A DNA stretch of 64,000 nt from Limnanthes douglasii subsp. nivea (GCA_036936605.1 JAUPFV010000003.1:105099278-105163277), one strand, 5' to 3'; positions 35,719 to 47,584 are shown, numbered from the stretch's first letter. Notes: a model not told the origin generated them from the sequence alone. A program made the numbers and translations.

Positions 35719-36651
35719 GAGAAATTCTACTTATGATAGTAGAATGAATCGATACAGTTTTGTGAAAGATGGTTGTAATTTTATATTGGTTCCATCTATA
35801 GTATTGTCTCCAAAACCACCACAAGTTAAGGAGTTTCATGCTCATACTGCACGAGCTACTAATCTTAATTTGAAACTAAAACTATATCTGAGTACAAATT
35901 TGACAAACCGATCTACGATAAGTATGATGATGAGGTCAAGGAAAAAAGCGTGAAAAGTGTTGATAATAAGGAATTGAAACCCTCATAAAATATAAAAATT
36001 TCAAAACCAAATTTTTCATCAAAAGAAAAAAGAAAATTTTGAAATCAAAATTTTCATCCGTGGGTAAAAATCCTTCATCTACAATTAAGTTGGTGGGTAA
36101 AGATCCTATAATTCAAAATTCCCAGTACAATTTAAAAGAACAAGAAAACAATAAGTGAAGGATGTCTGAGTTAAGGATTTTGATATTAGCAACCTTTTAC
36201 CATCGTATTTAGCACCAAAGCCTCCCGAGGTACCAATGAGAATGTATATTGTTGAAGAGAAGCCATTTCTTATTTAACAAAGAGGAATTATTCCTTTTTA
36301 CAAAGACGAATTGTTTCTTTCTACAAAGGTCTTGATGTGATACAACAGACGCAATTTAAAACTTGAAAGACAACAACTTTTTACACGCGCAAGGGTGTTG
36401 CCGTGTTCCATTGAACAAGTGGTGGAATACATATTATTACAGCTGATCCCAGTAATGCCGATGACCTGGTAAAGATGGACAAAGCTAGGAAACCACTTTT
36501 TGACAAGAGCGACATCATTCAGATTCTCACCTCTCACACCCTTATATCGGTACCACTTGCAATCGGAGCTGAACACGCCAATGTTCTTGCAGTTCTTTCA
36601 ATGTTTCAATGTTTTGAATTCGAGGTCGAATTCCTTCCGACCGGGGCAGAA

Positions 36652-36960
36652 TGATGTAGCTCAAGTATCGGAATTGGGTCAAATAGGTACTCAAATTCGA
36701 CCCGAAAATCTTTCAAAAACTAGTTTTAATATTTTAGCGTTAATTTTATTTTTTTTATTTTATTTTAAAGCATTTATGCAGTTTTCCTTATTGGAATTAG
36801 GGTTTGGGATAGTGATATATGAAACATCATATACCCTATTTTACCGTCATACTTTGATGAATCAAATTTGAAATTTTTCTCTGCGTCTCTTTTACTCTCT
36901 AACCTAGGGTTAAATTTCATATATATTATTTCTTTCTTCTAATCTTCCGACACGCTATCC
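36652..36960 (+). repeat. gypsy 3' LTR
   Basis: Starts TGATGTAGCTC after the purine-rich CGGGGCAGAA and ends CGCTATCC. It matches the 5' LTR except for a deletion of about 75 bp near the start. Confidence 0.85.
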
Positions 36961-38118
36961 ATAACACAACTACAAAACTATCTATAACACAACTACAAAA
37001 CTATCCAAAAATCAAATCCTACACCAAACAAGCATTGCCAACACAATCTATTGTTAAATATAGGGCATAATCTGGTTAAATAATCTTCATTATCCTCTAG
37101 ATTAGTTTCACCTCATAGACCTACATACACACTAACATAATTGAACTAATCATATACACACCTATCTTATTAAACTAATCTATGTTCATACTTAATGATG
37201 TGTTCCTGTAGAGCCAAAAAGAGTACAAATAAAAGGAAACTCGGTACATATTCCATGCTGCTACTGTCCAACTTATTTTCAATATAAAATTCATTTGATT
37301 GTAGGTGCAGGAGGTGTAGTCGTAGATAAATTCTTGAAGGTGTGACTTTTATTAAGAAAGTCAACTAGTGGGGGCACGCGTGCTACAAGTTACAACATAT
37401 GGGGCCCACTTCTTCTCCTTGCTACCTCAAAGTCAGAGCCCATTTCAATTGGCTCATCATGAAGCACTCCTTAATCAACCTACTTAGGTAGTAGTAGTAA
37501 AATAAACATCCTTCTTATCTCTTAATCTACCTTTAAATCTTCATCCCTCCTACTCTAATTTACATTAGCGGCTAATTATTTATTGAATGACATGAATATT
37601 GGTATTTCAAAAGTAGGCATCCACTTTTATTTGTAAAAATAACCCGTTTCAATACAATACTATATATTTCTAATTCCAACCAAAAAAAGTTGAATAAAAA
37701 TTTATTATAAATGTCATTTCAGAATGTTAATGAGATTTTATTATAAATTTTACTTAAAATTTATGAAATATCTTCTATGAACGGATTTTGATATAATATT
37801 ATTTTTTTACATTTTTCATTTGATTTTTTTATTCAACTTAGTTTCTAAAAAAATTAGGACTTAAATTTATTAAAATATAGTCATTTTAAAAATTAAATTC
37901 ATTCAAATTTGTAATTGAAATGTGTGAATCAAGATCTGGCAAAACGATTATAAATAAAAAAAGCCTTTACATATCAAACTCTAATAGTTTTTTTGCTCCA
38001 AGAAAACATATATTTTCATTGATGTAACCAAATTGTCAAATATTACATTTTGAGGCTGTTTTAGTCTCAAATTTTGGATTACACTAATGTTTTTTTGAAC
38101 ATTATTGAATTTGGTCCT
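36961..38118. other. Intergenic, no gene recognised
   Basis: A 23-bp direct duplication containing ATAACACAACTACAAAACTA lies at about 36955-37003, directly at the 3' LTR end. The rest is AT-rich with no recognisable coding sequence. Confidence 0.4.
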
Positions 38119-38453
38119 TGATGACGTGGCGGAAATAGAAGAAGAATCAACGATAGATGAAACCATAATTCAAGGGTTACATGATGAAACCCTAATCTAA
38201 GGGTAACAAAGACTGAAATTTTCAGAGATAAAAATATATTATTCCAAAAACTTAAAATAACTTAAGGCATATGAGGCTTTATATAAGAGCTTCTCAAAAC
38301 TCTAAATTATAATACAAGGAAATAAAATAAATATTTTAAAATAAAATAAAATAAAATCTTAATATAATTAGATTTGATTTAAATACATAAGATATTTGAA
38401 TAAAATAAAATCAAATTAAAAAGGTTTTTGTTTGGACTTTCTGGGCTACATCA
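38119..38453 (-). repeat. 3' LTR of the 38-kb element
   Basis: TGATGACGTGGCGG...GGCTACATCA on the + strand; adjoins the polypurine tract on its inner side. Confidence 0.9.
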
Positions 38454-38614
38454 TCCTCTCCTGGTTGACAAGAATTCGTCCTCGAATTCACAGCATCATC
38501 ACCATCAAGATCCCAAAATATTTATTTTATTTTATTCAATCGATACATTAGGAATTATATTTGTTGACCTTATCGGAATAAGATAAATTCTTCTAGAGTG
38601 TTCCTTATTCGAAG

Positions 38615-38957
38615 TCACATTGAAGCCATCCGGTTGATGAAAACAAATAATTTCGAAAACTTTTTCATAGCCTGAAGACAACATCCCCATATCGAGTTGA
38701 TGAAAAAGATGGTTTTGAAAAAAATTTCATAGCATGAGACAACATCTCGATAAGCAATTTTTACCTTGATTCGACGATTGGTAGTTAATTTAAACTCTTT
38801 CAATAACCGATCAATACGATCGTCATTAAAATGGTTGGTATGCCCCCTCATACTCAAACGATCTTCCCGATCTTCATGACCATGCGTGTTGTTCTCTTCT
38901 TTAAACCTTGAATTAGAATAGTCAGGCTTTAGAAACATGCTTCCCCATAGCAGGAAC
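38615..38957 (-). pseudogene. gypsy coding relic inside the 38-kb element
   Basis: A - strand open frame starting in the 5' LTR reads FLKPDYSNSRFKEENNTHGH, EDREDRLSMRGHTNHFN and DDRIDRLLKEFKLTTNRRIK. The highly charged HEDREDRLSMRG segment also occurs at 4.7-4.9 kb. It probably comes from the 5' part of a gypsy gag or leader, but I do not recognise a defined domain. A 60-bp partial tandem repeat (CATAGC-TGA-ACAACAT block) lies at about 38665-38755. Confidence 0.5.
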
Positions 38958-39285
38958 TGATGACGTGGCGGAAATAGAAGAAGGATCAACGATAGATGAA
39001 ACCCTAATTCAAAGGTTACATGATGAAACCCTAATCTAAGGGTAACAAAGACTAATTTTGAGAGATAAAAATATATTATTCCAAAAACTTAAAATAACTT
39101 AAGGCATATGAGGCTTTATATAAGAGCTTCTCAAAACCCTAAATTATAATACAAGGAAATAAAATAAATATTTTAAAATAAAATAAAATCTTAATATAAT
39201 TATATTTGATTTAAATACATAAGATATTTGAATAAAATAAAATAAAATTAAAAAGGCTTTTGTTTGAACTTTCTTGGCTACATCA
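38958..39285 (-). repeat. 5' LTR of the 38-kb element
   Basis: Same TGATGACGTGGCGG...GGCTACATCA ends as 38119-38453, followed by the GTCCT duplication. Confidence 0.9.
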
Positions 39286-39537
39286 GTCCTAAAATATAAA
39301 ACTTTTTTCATCTTCTTTGAATGGGTTCTCTTGCTAGATCAGTTGTCCAATGTTTGAGTATTTGATTTCCACCCTGTAGAGTATTTGAGTACCTGTGAAA
39401 TAGTATGTAGAAGACTTGAAAAAAGGTCAAGATTTGTACTACCTATATTGGATTATTTATGCAATGTTCTTTCGTATAATTTTCATTTTGTTTGTCTCAA
39501 ATATCCAATATTTAGGCTTTCAAATAATAGGATAGCA

Positions 39538-39957
39538 TTAAGTGTGGTTGGAGTTTGAGTCGGGAAAACTCACACCTTGATTTGGTAATGACCCATTTGG
39601 ATACCCATTCAACAACCAAGTTTTGTTCACATGTTTTAAAGTCATTTGAGGTTTGACTAAGTTTCTATAGCAAACTATTAAATGTGCAATGTAACACGAT
39701 GACAAGCCAGAACTTAACATTTCAAAAAGCATCAGGGAATCAGTTTCAACATCAACTTGATTCAGATTATTGGAGTTGCATAAGATTAACCCACCAAGAA
39801 ATGCCATGGATTCACTATAAGAGAAGTATTTGTTTTTCTCATATAAATGACCTATTGTATTAATTAGTTTACCATGATGATTTCTTAAGATTATGCCACT
39901 GCTGGATTCGTCATTTGATAAACAGAAGCCATCACAATTTAATTTTATTATATTCAT
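39538..39957 (-). pseudogene. LINE RNase H domain
   Basis: A 139-codon open frame. IIKLNCDGFCLSNDESSSGI then ILRNHHGKLI matches the start of plant RNase H (-KLN-DGS------G-GG-IR---G). ESMAFLGGLILC is the Glu-containing helix (E--A---GL--A), and VDVETDSLMLFEML is the V--ETDS--- block. The three acidic catalytic positions are recognisable. It is the best-preserved part of this LINE. Confidence 0.8.
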
Positions 39958-40304
39958 AATATGAGGGTTCCATTTAACAAAAAACGATGATTTAAGAGTA
40001 AGGAGATAATTGAAATAGTTGAGTTCTTTGGTTGTTTTTAAGTCACCAGACGAGTGAGTGTGATTGAATAATTTTGGACTGTCTAATTTAACAAGTATGT
40101 ATATAATTTTTCTACTAATATTTTGGAAGAACTGTTTTTTTTCTTTATATTTTGAGTTATTTCTACATGACCATATTGTTTAGCATATTATAGGAGGTAT
40201 GATTGATCTTATATGTGTAATTTATTTGATGGCATGAACCAACAATTTATCATATGATTTAGAGTCATGGATTGGCCAATGAGAATACCAGACAATCATG
40301 CAAA

Positions 40305-41068
40305 TTATTTCCATACTTCCGAGGATGTTTGACAAGAGACAAACAAGTGAGTTATTGATTCTATGCTACTATAATGTTGATATTTGGATCCCAAAGCAAA
40401 AAAATATCTTTTGCATAATAGTATCAACATAGATAAATCTATTGAGAAGTCTCTAAAGAGTGAATACGTACTTTTTAAGAGTTTTATTGTTCCGGATTTT
40501 AATGTGTATATTTGATTGTGATTGTTTGTCTCCGATTGATTGCCTAATATATTTAAAATAAAATGATCCATCATTAGATTCACTCCATAGAAGTGTATCA
40601 TCAATATAGTCTGATATGCTTATTTTGGAAATTTTGTTTATATCAAAATGGAGGACTTGTTTTTTTAGTCTCTCTAGGTTTTACAAACCATTAGACCATA
40701 AAACAGAGATCAAGTTCTCATTAAACAAGTTGTTATTCTCATTATATGATAAAGTTATAAATGGATGCATTTTATTCCAATTTTCAAGTAAAACATCAAT
40801 ATGCCATTTTCCTATTTTTCAAAATATAAATTACTCAACAATTTCTCTAACTCTTGTTATTTTGTTTTCCATATTTTAGAATATTTTGGTTAGGTATTAA
40901 TTTGAAAGGGATGGGAAGATGGATAATAAATTTATGCATCAAGGTAGCCCATAATATTTTGTTTTCTCTGTATGTCATCCATAGTTTACGTGAGAAAGTT
41001 TTTTGTATGTCAGATAGGTTCCTTAAGTTTATGCCTTTTTCATCAAAAGAGTTATATATTGAGGACAC
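40305..41068 (-). pseudogene. LINE post-RT zinc-finger region
   Basis: The - strand segment 41068-40847 and the open frame 40604-40305 end in HYSSIESITHLFVSCQTSSE followed by VW. This matches the zf-RVT motif of plant LINEs (C--C----E--HLFF-C----E-W). Confidence 0.65.
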
Positions 41069-41099
41069 TTTAGACTAGATGATAGTTTGGTGGTTTTTG

Positions 41100-41790
41100 T
41101 TGGTTCCCCAAAGAAATTTATTCATTAAGATATTTATTTTTTTAATTACATTTTTAGAGATATAAAAACTTTTAGAGTAGTATATTGGGATTTTCATAAA
41201 GATGGATTAAATCAATATCAATCTACCACCAAAAGTTAAGTGTTTGTTGTCCCAATTCATGATTTTTATTCTTATCTTTGTTACCAAATCATATAAGTGC
41301 TTGATGTTATTACTTTTGTGAATATTGATACCTAAATACTTGAATGAGAGGAACTATGAGAAAATCCATTGACTTATGTTTTTTACTCTGAGTCTATTCA
41401 TGTTTTTAGATGATATGAAGATAATTTTATGTTTGTTTATTAACTGAGTAAGAATTGATTGATAATGATCAAGAAACTTACATGTTTTCTTGATATTATT
41501 TAGTGATCCATTCATGAAAATAATAACATTATCTACTTAAATAAAGCATGTTTATTGAACCTCTTGATGAATAATACATTGATTTGTGGGAAAAGGAAAG
41601 TTTTTTAAGGCCCTTTAACAAGTATTCTTCAGATATGATGAAAAGTATAGACGATAGAAGATCACCCTGATTTAAACCATTGTTGGATTTTTAGGTAGCC
41701 AAAAGAAAAGCCATTTATTAGAATGGAAAAATTGACATTGTCACTCCTTTTTATAATTGACTCTATAAATTTATTATTAAAACCAAAGCA
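41100..41790 (-). pseudogene. LINE reverse transcriptase remnant
   Basis: NGFSF-like text is followed by NNGLNQGDLLSSILFIISEE then YLLKGL (consensus GLRQGDPLSP-LF-L--E-L). Then FI-VDNVIIFMNGS (consensus F-ADD--IF--G), with the ADD now VDN. An intact catalytic centre is therefore absent. Confidence 0.75.
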
Positions 41791-41799
41791 TTTCATTAT

Positions 41800-42511
41800 A
41801 GAGAATTAGAAAAATAAAAGAATTATATCAAATTCATTTTCGGTATCTACTTTTAAAATTATGATTCCACCTCTATAGTTTTGACAGTTAGAGGTATATT
41901 CTTTTAAAATATATCTCCAAGTTGCATTGTATAATTCCATATCAAGACGTTTCCATTTAGAGTTATTCGACCAAGTATATTTGGATCTAAAAATAACATG
42001 GATCTTCCAATTGGAAATCAAGAATCGTATTATCGAATTCATATATGGATCTAAGGTCAAGTGAATTACAGGAAAGTTGCTAAGAAGCATTGGATATTAC
42101 ATTGAAATCTCCAACAATTAATAATTCAGAATTTTTCATTGAGATTTCTCTATGATTGTCCGAAAAATTAATTCGTTGGGATCTTGTACACTTTGCATAG
42201 ATGATGGTGACTTAAAAATATTTATTTCAAGAGGTATGAGTTACCATCATGTGGATAAATTGCCAATTATCAATTAGAGCTTTGATCTGGAAGTTATGTT
42301 TCCACATAATCCAGATTTTATTACTAATGTTGGCTATGCTAGAATTGAATCCAAGTTTATTTGTTATTAATCCCATTTTTTATTTTAAAATCATTGGATC
42401 TTGAAGAACAATGAAGTCTTTGTTTTAAGATTTTATTATTGACTTAACTCTTCTAATTATACTTTTATTTCCAATGCCCATAACATTCCAATTTAGTATA
42501 GAGATTGTCAT
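41800..42511 (-). pseudogene. LINE endonuclease remnant
   Basis: Starts MTISILNWNVMGIGNKSIIR with KSIIKS and DFIVLQDP following. This is the N-terminal motif of AP-type LINE endonucleases (WN-RG-G-----R-LK-LI-----DI--LQE), with Gln-Asp in place of Gln-Glu. ELLIVGDFNVI follows (consensus GDFN). Further down, at 42090-41806, are YTWSNNSKWKRLDMELYNATW-like residues corresponding to F-TW-N-R-----I-RRLDR-L-N--W. Confidence 0.7.
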
Positions 42512-43119
42512 TTGGATATGGAATTTGAGGATTTAGTAAATCTTTTGAATTGGGAAGACTTAGAGTTAAGAGGGACTCTTAAGAGTTTATCTTTTGATCT
42601 TGTTATTATTTTACTTATGGTTTTGGTTGGTTCCTTTTTTGACAAATAGTTTGTCATTTAATATTGATAAAAGAATACTGCATGGAGAATAAACTTTGGG
42701 AGAGATTTGGTCATTTTCTGTAATGACCAAATCTTGTGTTAAGGTAAAAGTTTTACCTAGTTTTATTGTATGGAGAGCTTCTTGTATTTCTTTATTTATG
42801 TTATCATTTGTATCACTAGTGGTGATTAGAAATTATGTTTTGATCATCTTGAAGATTGACACATTTTGAAGGTGTCTTGAGGTGATTAGGATCATTTGTA
42901 TTTTTTAGAAACATTATTTATTGTTTCAATAAGATCATTTTTAGATAAAGATTTTTCTGTAGTTTAATCTTTGTTATAATTAATAATTGTCAATTTTACT
43001 TTCTGAACCCACACTTCTTTCTGAGGAGGTGGGTTCACTTTTTAGGATAAGGTTAGTTGTTTATCATTAGCAGTTAACCTCTTTCCTTAATTGAGATATT
43101 TATTGTAGATTACTTCATT

Positions 43120-43743
43120 ATGTCCCAAGTGTTTGTAAGAGTTGCAATACTTGAGCATTTCACCATATTTTATAGATTTTCAAAAGCCAGTTGCTTCCCC
43201 AAAACCTATCTGAAGTTTTTGGGGAAGTGGCTTAGATATGTCAATAACGAGGAGATATTTATAATAATTAAAGCTCGCTCGGAAGTTGAAATCCAAATTG
43301 ACAAACGCAAGCCGATTTCCTTTGTAATTTGATTAATAGAATCATGATTATAAAGGTATTCATGTATATTAGGAAATGAAACACAAACTGGAGTATCTGG
43401 AGACTCTAATTTTAAGATTAAATAATGGTTTCTATTTTAATAATCTTAAGAAAAAATATCTATTGTATATATATATATATATATTTCTATTCGAGAGTTT
43501 TTTGGGGTCCTCAATGGTTTCTAACTCTATGAATATATGTTTGTAATCCCCAGACATATATTTATATTCCTTTGTTTTGACAATAAGATTTGGACATATA
43601 TTGTAGGGGTTTTTGAGATTTGGAAAGCGAAATGAAATCTTCCACTGAGAGGTTTTCTGGTGCTTTGGTTTGGTGGGTGGCTTAGATATCAAGAAATTAA
43701 TTCCTAATATCGTCTTCTTTTTTGTGTTGTATTGCTGGTACAC
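43120..43743 (-). pseudogene. LINE ORF1 remnant
   Basis: A - strand frame (43743-43432) reads GINFLISKPPTKPKHQKTSQ then WKISFRFPNLKNPYNICPNL, and IVKTKEYKYMSGDYKHIFIE. Its position just upstream of the endonuclease suggests ORF1 (nucleic-acid-binding protein of plant LINEs), but similarity is weak and the frame is broken. Confidence 0.4.
43464..43484. repeat. (TA)n microsatellite
   Basis: About ten TA units within the LINE ORF1 remnant. Confidence 0.9.
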
Positions 43744-43940
43744 TAAAGAGCTTGTTGGAGGAAATTCTTGGATTGGCTGATGAGTAACCTCGAGATGAGG
43801 CTGGGAGAAGAAAGGGGTTACTCAAGAAGAGATAGAGCATTTCTCTCTAATCATTCCTATTTTCATCAAACCCTGATAGTTGATGGATGATAAACATTTT
43901 TAACCAATTTTTTTTTTTTTTTTTTATTTAAACTATAAAA

Positions 43941-43972
43941 TTAATTAATTAATTAATTAATTAATTAATTAT
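43941..43972. repeat. (TTAA)n microsatellite
   Basis: About eight units of the self-complementary tetranucleotide TTAA, just after a T run at about 43908-43927. Confidence 0.9.
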
Positions 43973-44229
43973 ATAATTAATTTTGTAACATCAAAATGAT
44001 TTATTATATTTTATTAATATTTGTGTAATAATTTTTAAAAAAATAGCAAGAACTTTTTTTTTCACTATTCAAAAAATAGTATATTTCTTTTGGTTCAAAA
44101 TATATACTTTTTTGTAATTTTATTATATAATTTATTATCCTGTTTTTATTTTCTCGTTATTTTATTTATTTTATAGTTTCAATATCTATATTCTATTTGT
44201 TTTTCAAACATAAAAGAATTTGAAATCTA

Positions 44230-45260
44230 ATTGCACATATTTACGCACCCAACTAACAGTTAGTTTCAATACTAATATACATATTTTAACTTTGTAATGT
44301 AGATAAAAAATGTCAAAAGAATTAGTATTCTCCATGTCATAAATACCAAATACATTTCAACTCACAAAAGAAATAAAGAATCTTCAAGAAGAAGTCAACA
44401 ATTTGAAGAATCAATATTAACATGTAACTTTAGTCTTTTCCGCAATAAAAACCTAATTCCATAACTATTTACTCATAATTACGAAACAAGTTAACAAGTA
44501 ATTACGCAACCATATTTTAACACATTTAAATTTATTTTCACAACACAATTACACGTAATTACGTAAAAAAGCTCTATGTTATTTTTATATCTCAATCAGA
44601 ATATATGGATATAAATGAAGTACTCAAAAAAGTTACGTACTGGAAACAAACAACAAAAACCATAATAAACACATTACAGAACTACAATAACCAAATGATT
44701 GTCTCAAATATCATGTTGAAAAAGTGGAAAATAAAAACCCTCATATTTGCACAACCATTTCTAACGAAATCTTACGTTAAAGATAAGAAGATCTTGCATC
44801 AGACTGAAGAGTATAAAACGTTTGGTATATTTCTTAACCATGAACATATAATAAGATATTGGTAGATTGTTGTCGAAGTCAAAACTGTGTTTTTTTGTAA
44901 AAGTGGTATGTCTATAAACTACACTTTTTGTTTGGATTATTAATTTTATTCTATCGTTTATTTATATATTGTTATTTCACAACTGCAATAATTTATAATG
45001 TAATTATGCAACCACTTAAAGCATAATTTGACACTCCAATTTCACTTATATTTTTCATAACAAAAGTCTATTTACGCAACAAAATATTTATTACGCAACC
45101 AATAATAATATAATTTCACAACCGATTACAACATAATTTTTCACCTAAATTAGACTTATATTTTTTCACAATAACTCTCTCTTTTGGAACCAAAATGAAC
45201 GTAATTTTGTACCCAACTAACAATGGTTATTTTTATAAGTAAAAAATGTTCAATTCTAAT
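44230..45260 (+). repeat. ACGCAACC-motif block (left)
   Basis: The motif TA(A)TTACGCAACC or close variants (TTACGTAA, TTTCACAACC, TTATGCAACC) recurs about ten times, with clusters at 44240, 44475-44560, 44995-45130 and 45200. All copies have the same orientation. A stretch around 44475 (CATAATTACG-AA---GTTAACA-GTAATTA) also occurs near 46385. No protein coding was recognised here. It lies on the 3' side of the MULE transposase remnant. Confidence 0.6.
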
Positions 45261-46201
45261 TATTTTTTAATAATAATAATAGAATATAAAAAACATATCC
45301 AATTAAAAAATAATATTATTATTTTATACATTTTCTTCATACGTTCTTCTGTTATGATCATGTCTTTTACAACATACATACTTTCCTTTATTAAGCAACT
45401 CTTTACCTTGAGATAGAATATGTTTCTTATTAGATCCTGGAAAAAAATAGGAGATGAATTTACACTAGAAGCTTCACTAAAAGTAGACTAGTTAGTATAC
45501 CACAAGAATAAGTTTACTTATAAGAACTGTACTATAGCATGACTCCACATATGTCGAAGGATTCTCATGAATGCTAAACATATCAGGAAAACCATGTGAA
45601 CAAGGGAAACATTCAATTTGCCAAATACCACAAGAATATTTTTAGTTTGAAAGATCAACAACCATAACCGGTTTTGATTGAAGTACAAACAATAATTCGG
45701 TAGACGACCAAATAATCCACTTAGGACATTCTTCAACATTATTTTTAGTCTTTTTCTAAATATCTAACTATTCCAATGTAAACAATTAGAGTAATGCTGA
45801 CATCCGAGTCATAAACATAATCCTAATTGTGTAAAATAATTCTAAAATAGGTAGGCTAGAAAGCTCTTTAATTTAGTTATTAAAAGACTCAAATTGAGCA
45901 TAATCTATAGGAACCATAACATTTACCTATAAAATGTGCGTATGCATACTTTTAAAGAGGGAGGTTTTCCACGAAGGTAATTGCTTTTTTGACCATTTTC
46001 TTAAATAAATTCAAGCAAATGTAAATTGAATAAACTCCTAGTGGGTACATAAACACGTTATTTTAAAATCTTAACCCATAGATCATTTGGTGTATGTCTC
46101 AACGCATGCTTCAAATTTCTAATAAGATGATAAAGCTAGTATGAATTATAGAAATCAGGGAAAATAATTGAGACATCGTTAACTATACCTAGATGACGAT
46201 C

Positions 46202-46228
46202 ATATATATATATATATATATATATATA
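46202..46228. repeat. (TA)n inside the MULE transposase remnant
   Basis: A run of 13-14 TA units sits immediately upstream (in transposase sense) of the DRHLGI block, where the family has a TF-SDR-type segment. It expands a Thr/Tyr/Ile-coding spot after the gene died. Confidence 0.85.
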
Positions 46229-46349
46229 AGTGATTTGACAACCAATTAAATGAGGCTTTAATATCTCCAAAAAAGATTACTAATTATCACCATCTTCAGC
46301 CCCAACAATAATACTATTTAAAAAATACCAACATAAGATATTATGGTAG

Positions 46350-46556
46350 TTCCGCAATAAAAAAACTAATTACGTAACCAATTTGCACATAATTACGCAA
46401 TAGGTTAACATGTAATTATACAACCAATTTTTTATTATGCATTCTTATAATGTGGGACTAATTTCACAATAAAAATCTAATCATATAACCAATTTGCACT
46501 TAATTTCACAATAGGTTAATATGTAATTTCATGACCAAAATATAATTTTGTACTTA
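46350..46556 (+). repeat. ACGCAACC-motif block (inside MULE)
   Basis: About eight copies of TAATTACG(C/T)AACC-like sequence and TTTCACAATA variants occur between two transposase segments. The first half (CGCAATAAAAA, TAATTACGTAACCAATTTG, GGTTAACATGTAATTA) is related to 44440-44510. It may be an intron or an insertion. Confidence 0.6.
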
Positions 46557-47584
46557 CAAATATATTTTTTAAATATCGTATGACCATCTTTAGCTATTAT
46601 AGAAAGTAAAACCCCTCGATGTGTACCAGTACAAAATATATCATCGATAAAGAGCATGAAACGATAAGAGTAAAAACCTTGTAGATAAACTTCATAAGCT
46701 ATGAAACATTGTTTTAAAAAATAAAGCCTCCATCATACTCCATCATAAAATCACATGTGATATAACGTTTTTTTATGGATATCAATTTTTTTATCTAATA
46801 CTATCACATGTCTCGTTTGATATCAAATTAGACGTCAAATGTCATTTATTTTTTGTCGAAAAACCATGATAAAACTTATGATCACCAACATACTTTTTGA
46901 TAACTATATATCAATTCTACTGATCAATTAAAGCATACCACCTTCATGGATATCATTTTCTCTCTTTTATCGAACAAGGAACATTTAATTTTTATTTATG
47001 AGTATGAACGAATTTACAAGTATATCCATGTTTGATAAAAAAAATCAAGATAAAGCAAGACATGTGGATGTTATTAAAGACATGATATACACCTTTAATA
47101 CTTGTCAACCCAATTTCTAGTAGCAAACTATTTTTTATTATGTTCAAAAAACAAACACTCGAACTAGGTTCTCCAATTGATAGATTATCTTCAATTATCA
47201 TGTCAATATTTTGTAATGACACTTTATCTAAATCAGCACCATCCATACCCAAAAGTATTGTTTCGAAAGTTTCAAAAATCTCAATAACAATATCTATGCC
47301 TTTATTATGGTCAACCAAAACAAACAATGATATAAAGCATATTTATAACACAAAAAACAACTTTTATATTCACCAAATCAATAACCTAAGCTAAAACGGC
47401 CCTTGACCAGCTAAACCCATTTGCTCATTATAAAATCAACCATACTTTCATACGTTTCAGAAATACCAAGTAGACCAATGGAAACTTGATTATTTTGGTC
47501 AAAATATAACCAATAAAGACATTAAAAACCTTAAATAATTAAAAGAAAAGAAAAAAACATAAGTTCAAATTATTTATACATTGA

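Larger units (their letters stand above)
34959..36960 (+). mobile_element. Internally deleted Ty3/gypsy element with both LTRs
   Basis: LTRs at 34959-35339 (381 bp, TGATGTAG...CTATCA) and 36652-36960 (309 bp) flank a 1.3-kb interior. It has an initiator-Met primer site at 35342, a protease fragment at 35407-35718 and a 3' terminal segment with GAATTCGAGGTCGAATTCC before the 3' LTR. This last motif is typical just before the 3' LTR of plant gypsy elements. RT, RNase H and integrase are gone. The 3' LTR lacks about 75 bp present in the 5' LTR, and divergence is appreciable, so the insertion is old. The flanks (TCAAT and ATAAC) do not form a duplication. Confidence 0.85.
38119..39285 (-). mobile_element. 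Young short non-autonomous LTR retrotransposon with perfect TSD
   Basis: Direct LTRs at 38119-38453 (335 bp) and 38958-39285 (328 bp) look about 96% alike. The 5-bp duplication GTCCT flanks the element (38114-38118 and 39286-39290). On the - strand the interior ends GAATTCGAGGACGAATTC then CCAGGAGAGGA, a gypsy 3' end with polypurine tract, directly before TGATGTAGCCC, so the element is oriented -. The 504-bp interior carries a coding relic (- strand, 38989-38615). The expected initiator-tRNA primer site after the 5' LTR is missing: the sequence goes straight to GTTCCTGCTA, which lies about 15-20 bp further in at the 35-kb gypsy element. Confidence 0.9.
39538..43800 (-). mobile_element. L1-type LINE retrotransposon, decayed
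   Basis: Reading down the - strand: ORF1 remnant (43.75-43.0 kb), endonuclease (42.51-41.8), reverse transcriptase (41.75-41.1), a zinc-finger-like post-RT segment (40.9-40.3) and a terminal RNase H domain (39.96-39.54). This order is that of plant L1 elements with RNase H. Frames are interrupted many times. No long A tail or target-site duplication was identified at the 3' side. Confidence 0.8.
45500..47430 (-). pseudogene. MULE (Mutator-like) transposase remnant
   Basis: Reading down the - strand: an acidic N-terminal open frame (47327-46992). Then YVGDHKFYHGFSTKNK (about 46870), matching the DNA-binding region (CPW----------VKKY--EH-C). Then NVISHV. Then RFMLFIDDIFCTGTHRGVLL and SIIAKDGHT (46670-46570), the start of the DDE core (--DGT-LKGKY-G-LL-A---D). 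After a motif block come VGAEDGDN and, past a (TA)n run, DRHLGIVNDVSIIFPDFYNS then YHLIRNLKHAL (about 46200-46105), the second acidic region. The end is a SWIM-like zinc finger, YSCGIWQIECFPCSHGF (about 45640). Stops are frequent. It is a dead MULE that once encoded a cut-and-paste transposase. Confidence 0.75.

Noticed and set aside
36500..36871. 123-codon + strand ORF
   Set aside because: It runs from the gypsy interior through the polypurine tract into the 3' LTR, so it is not a gene.
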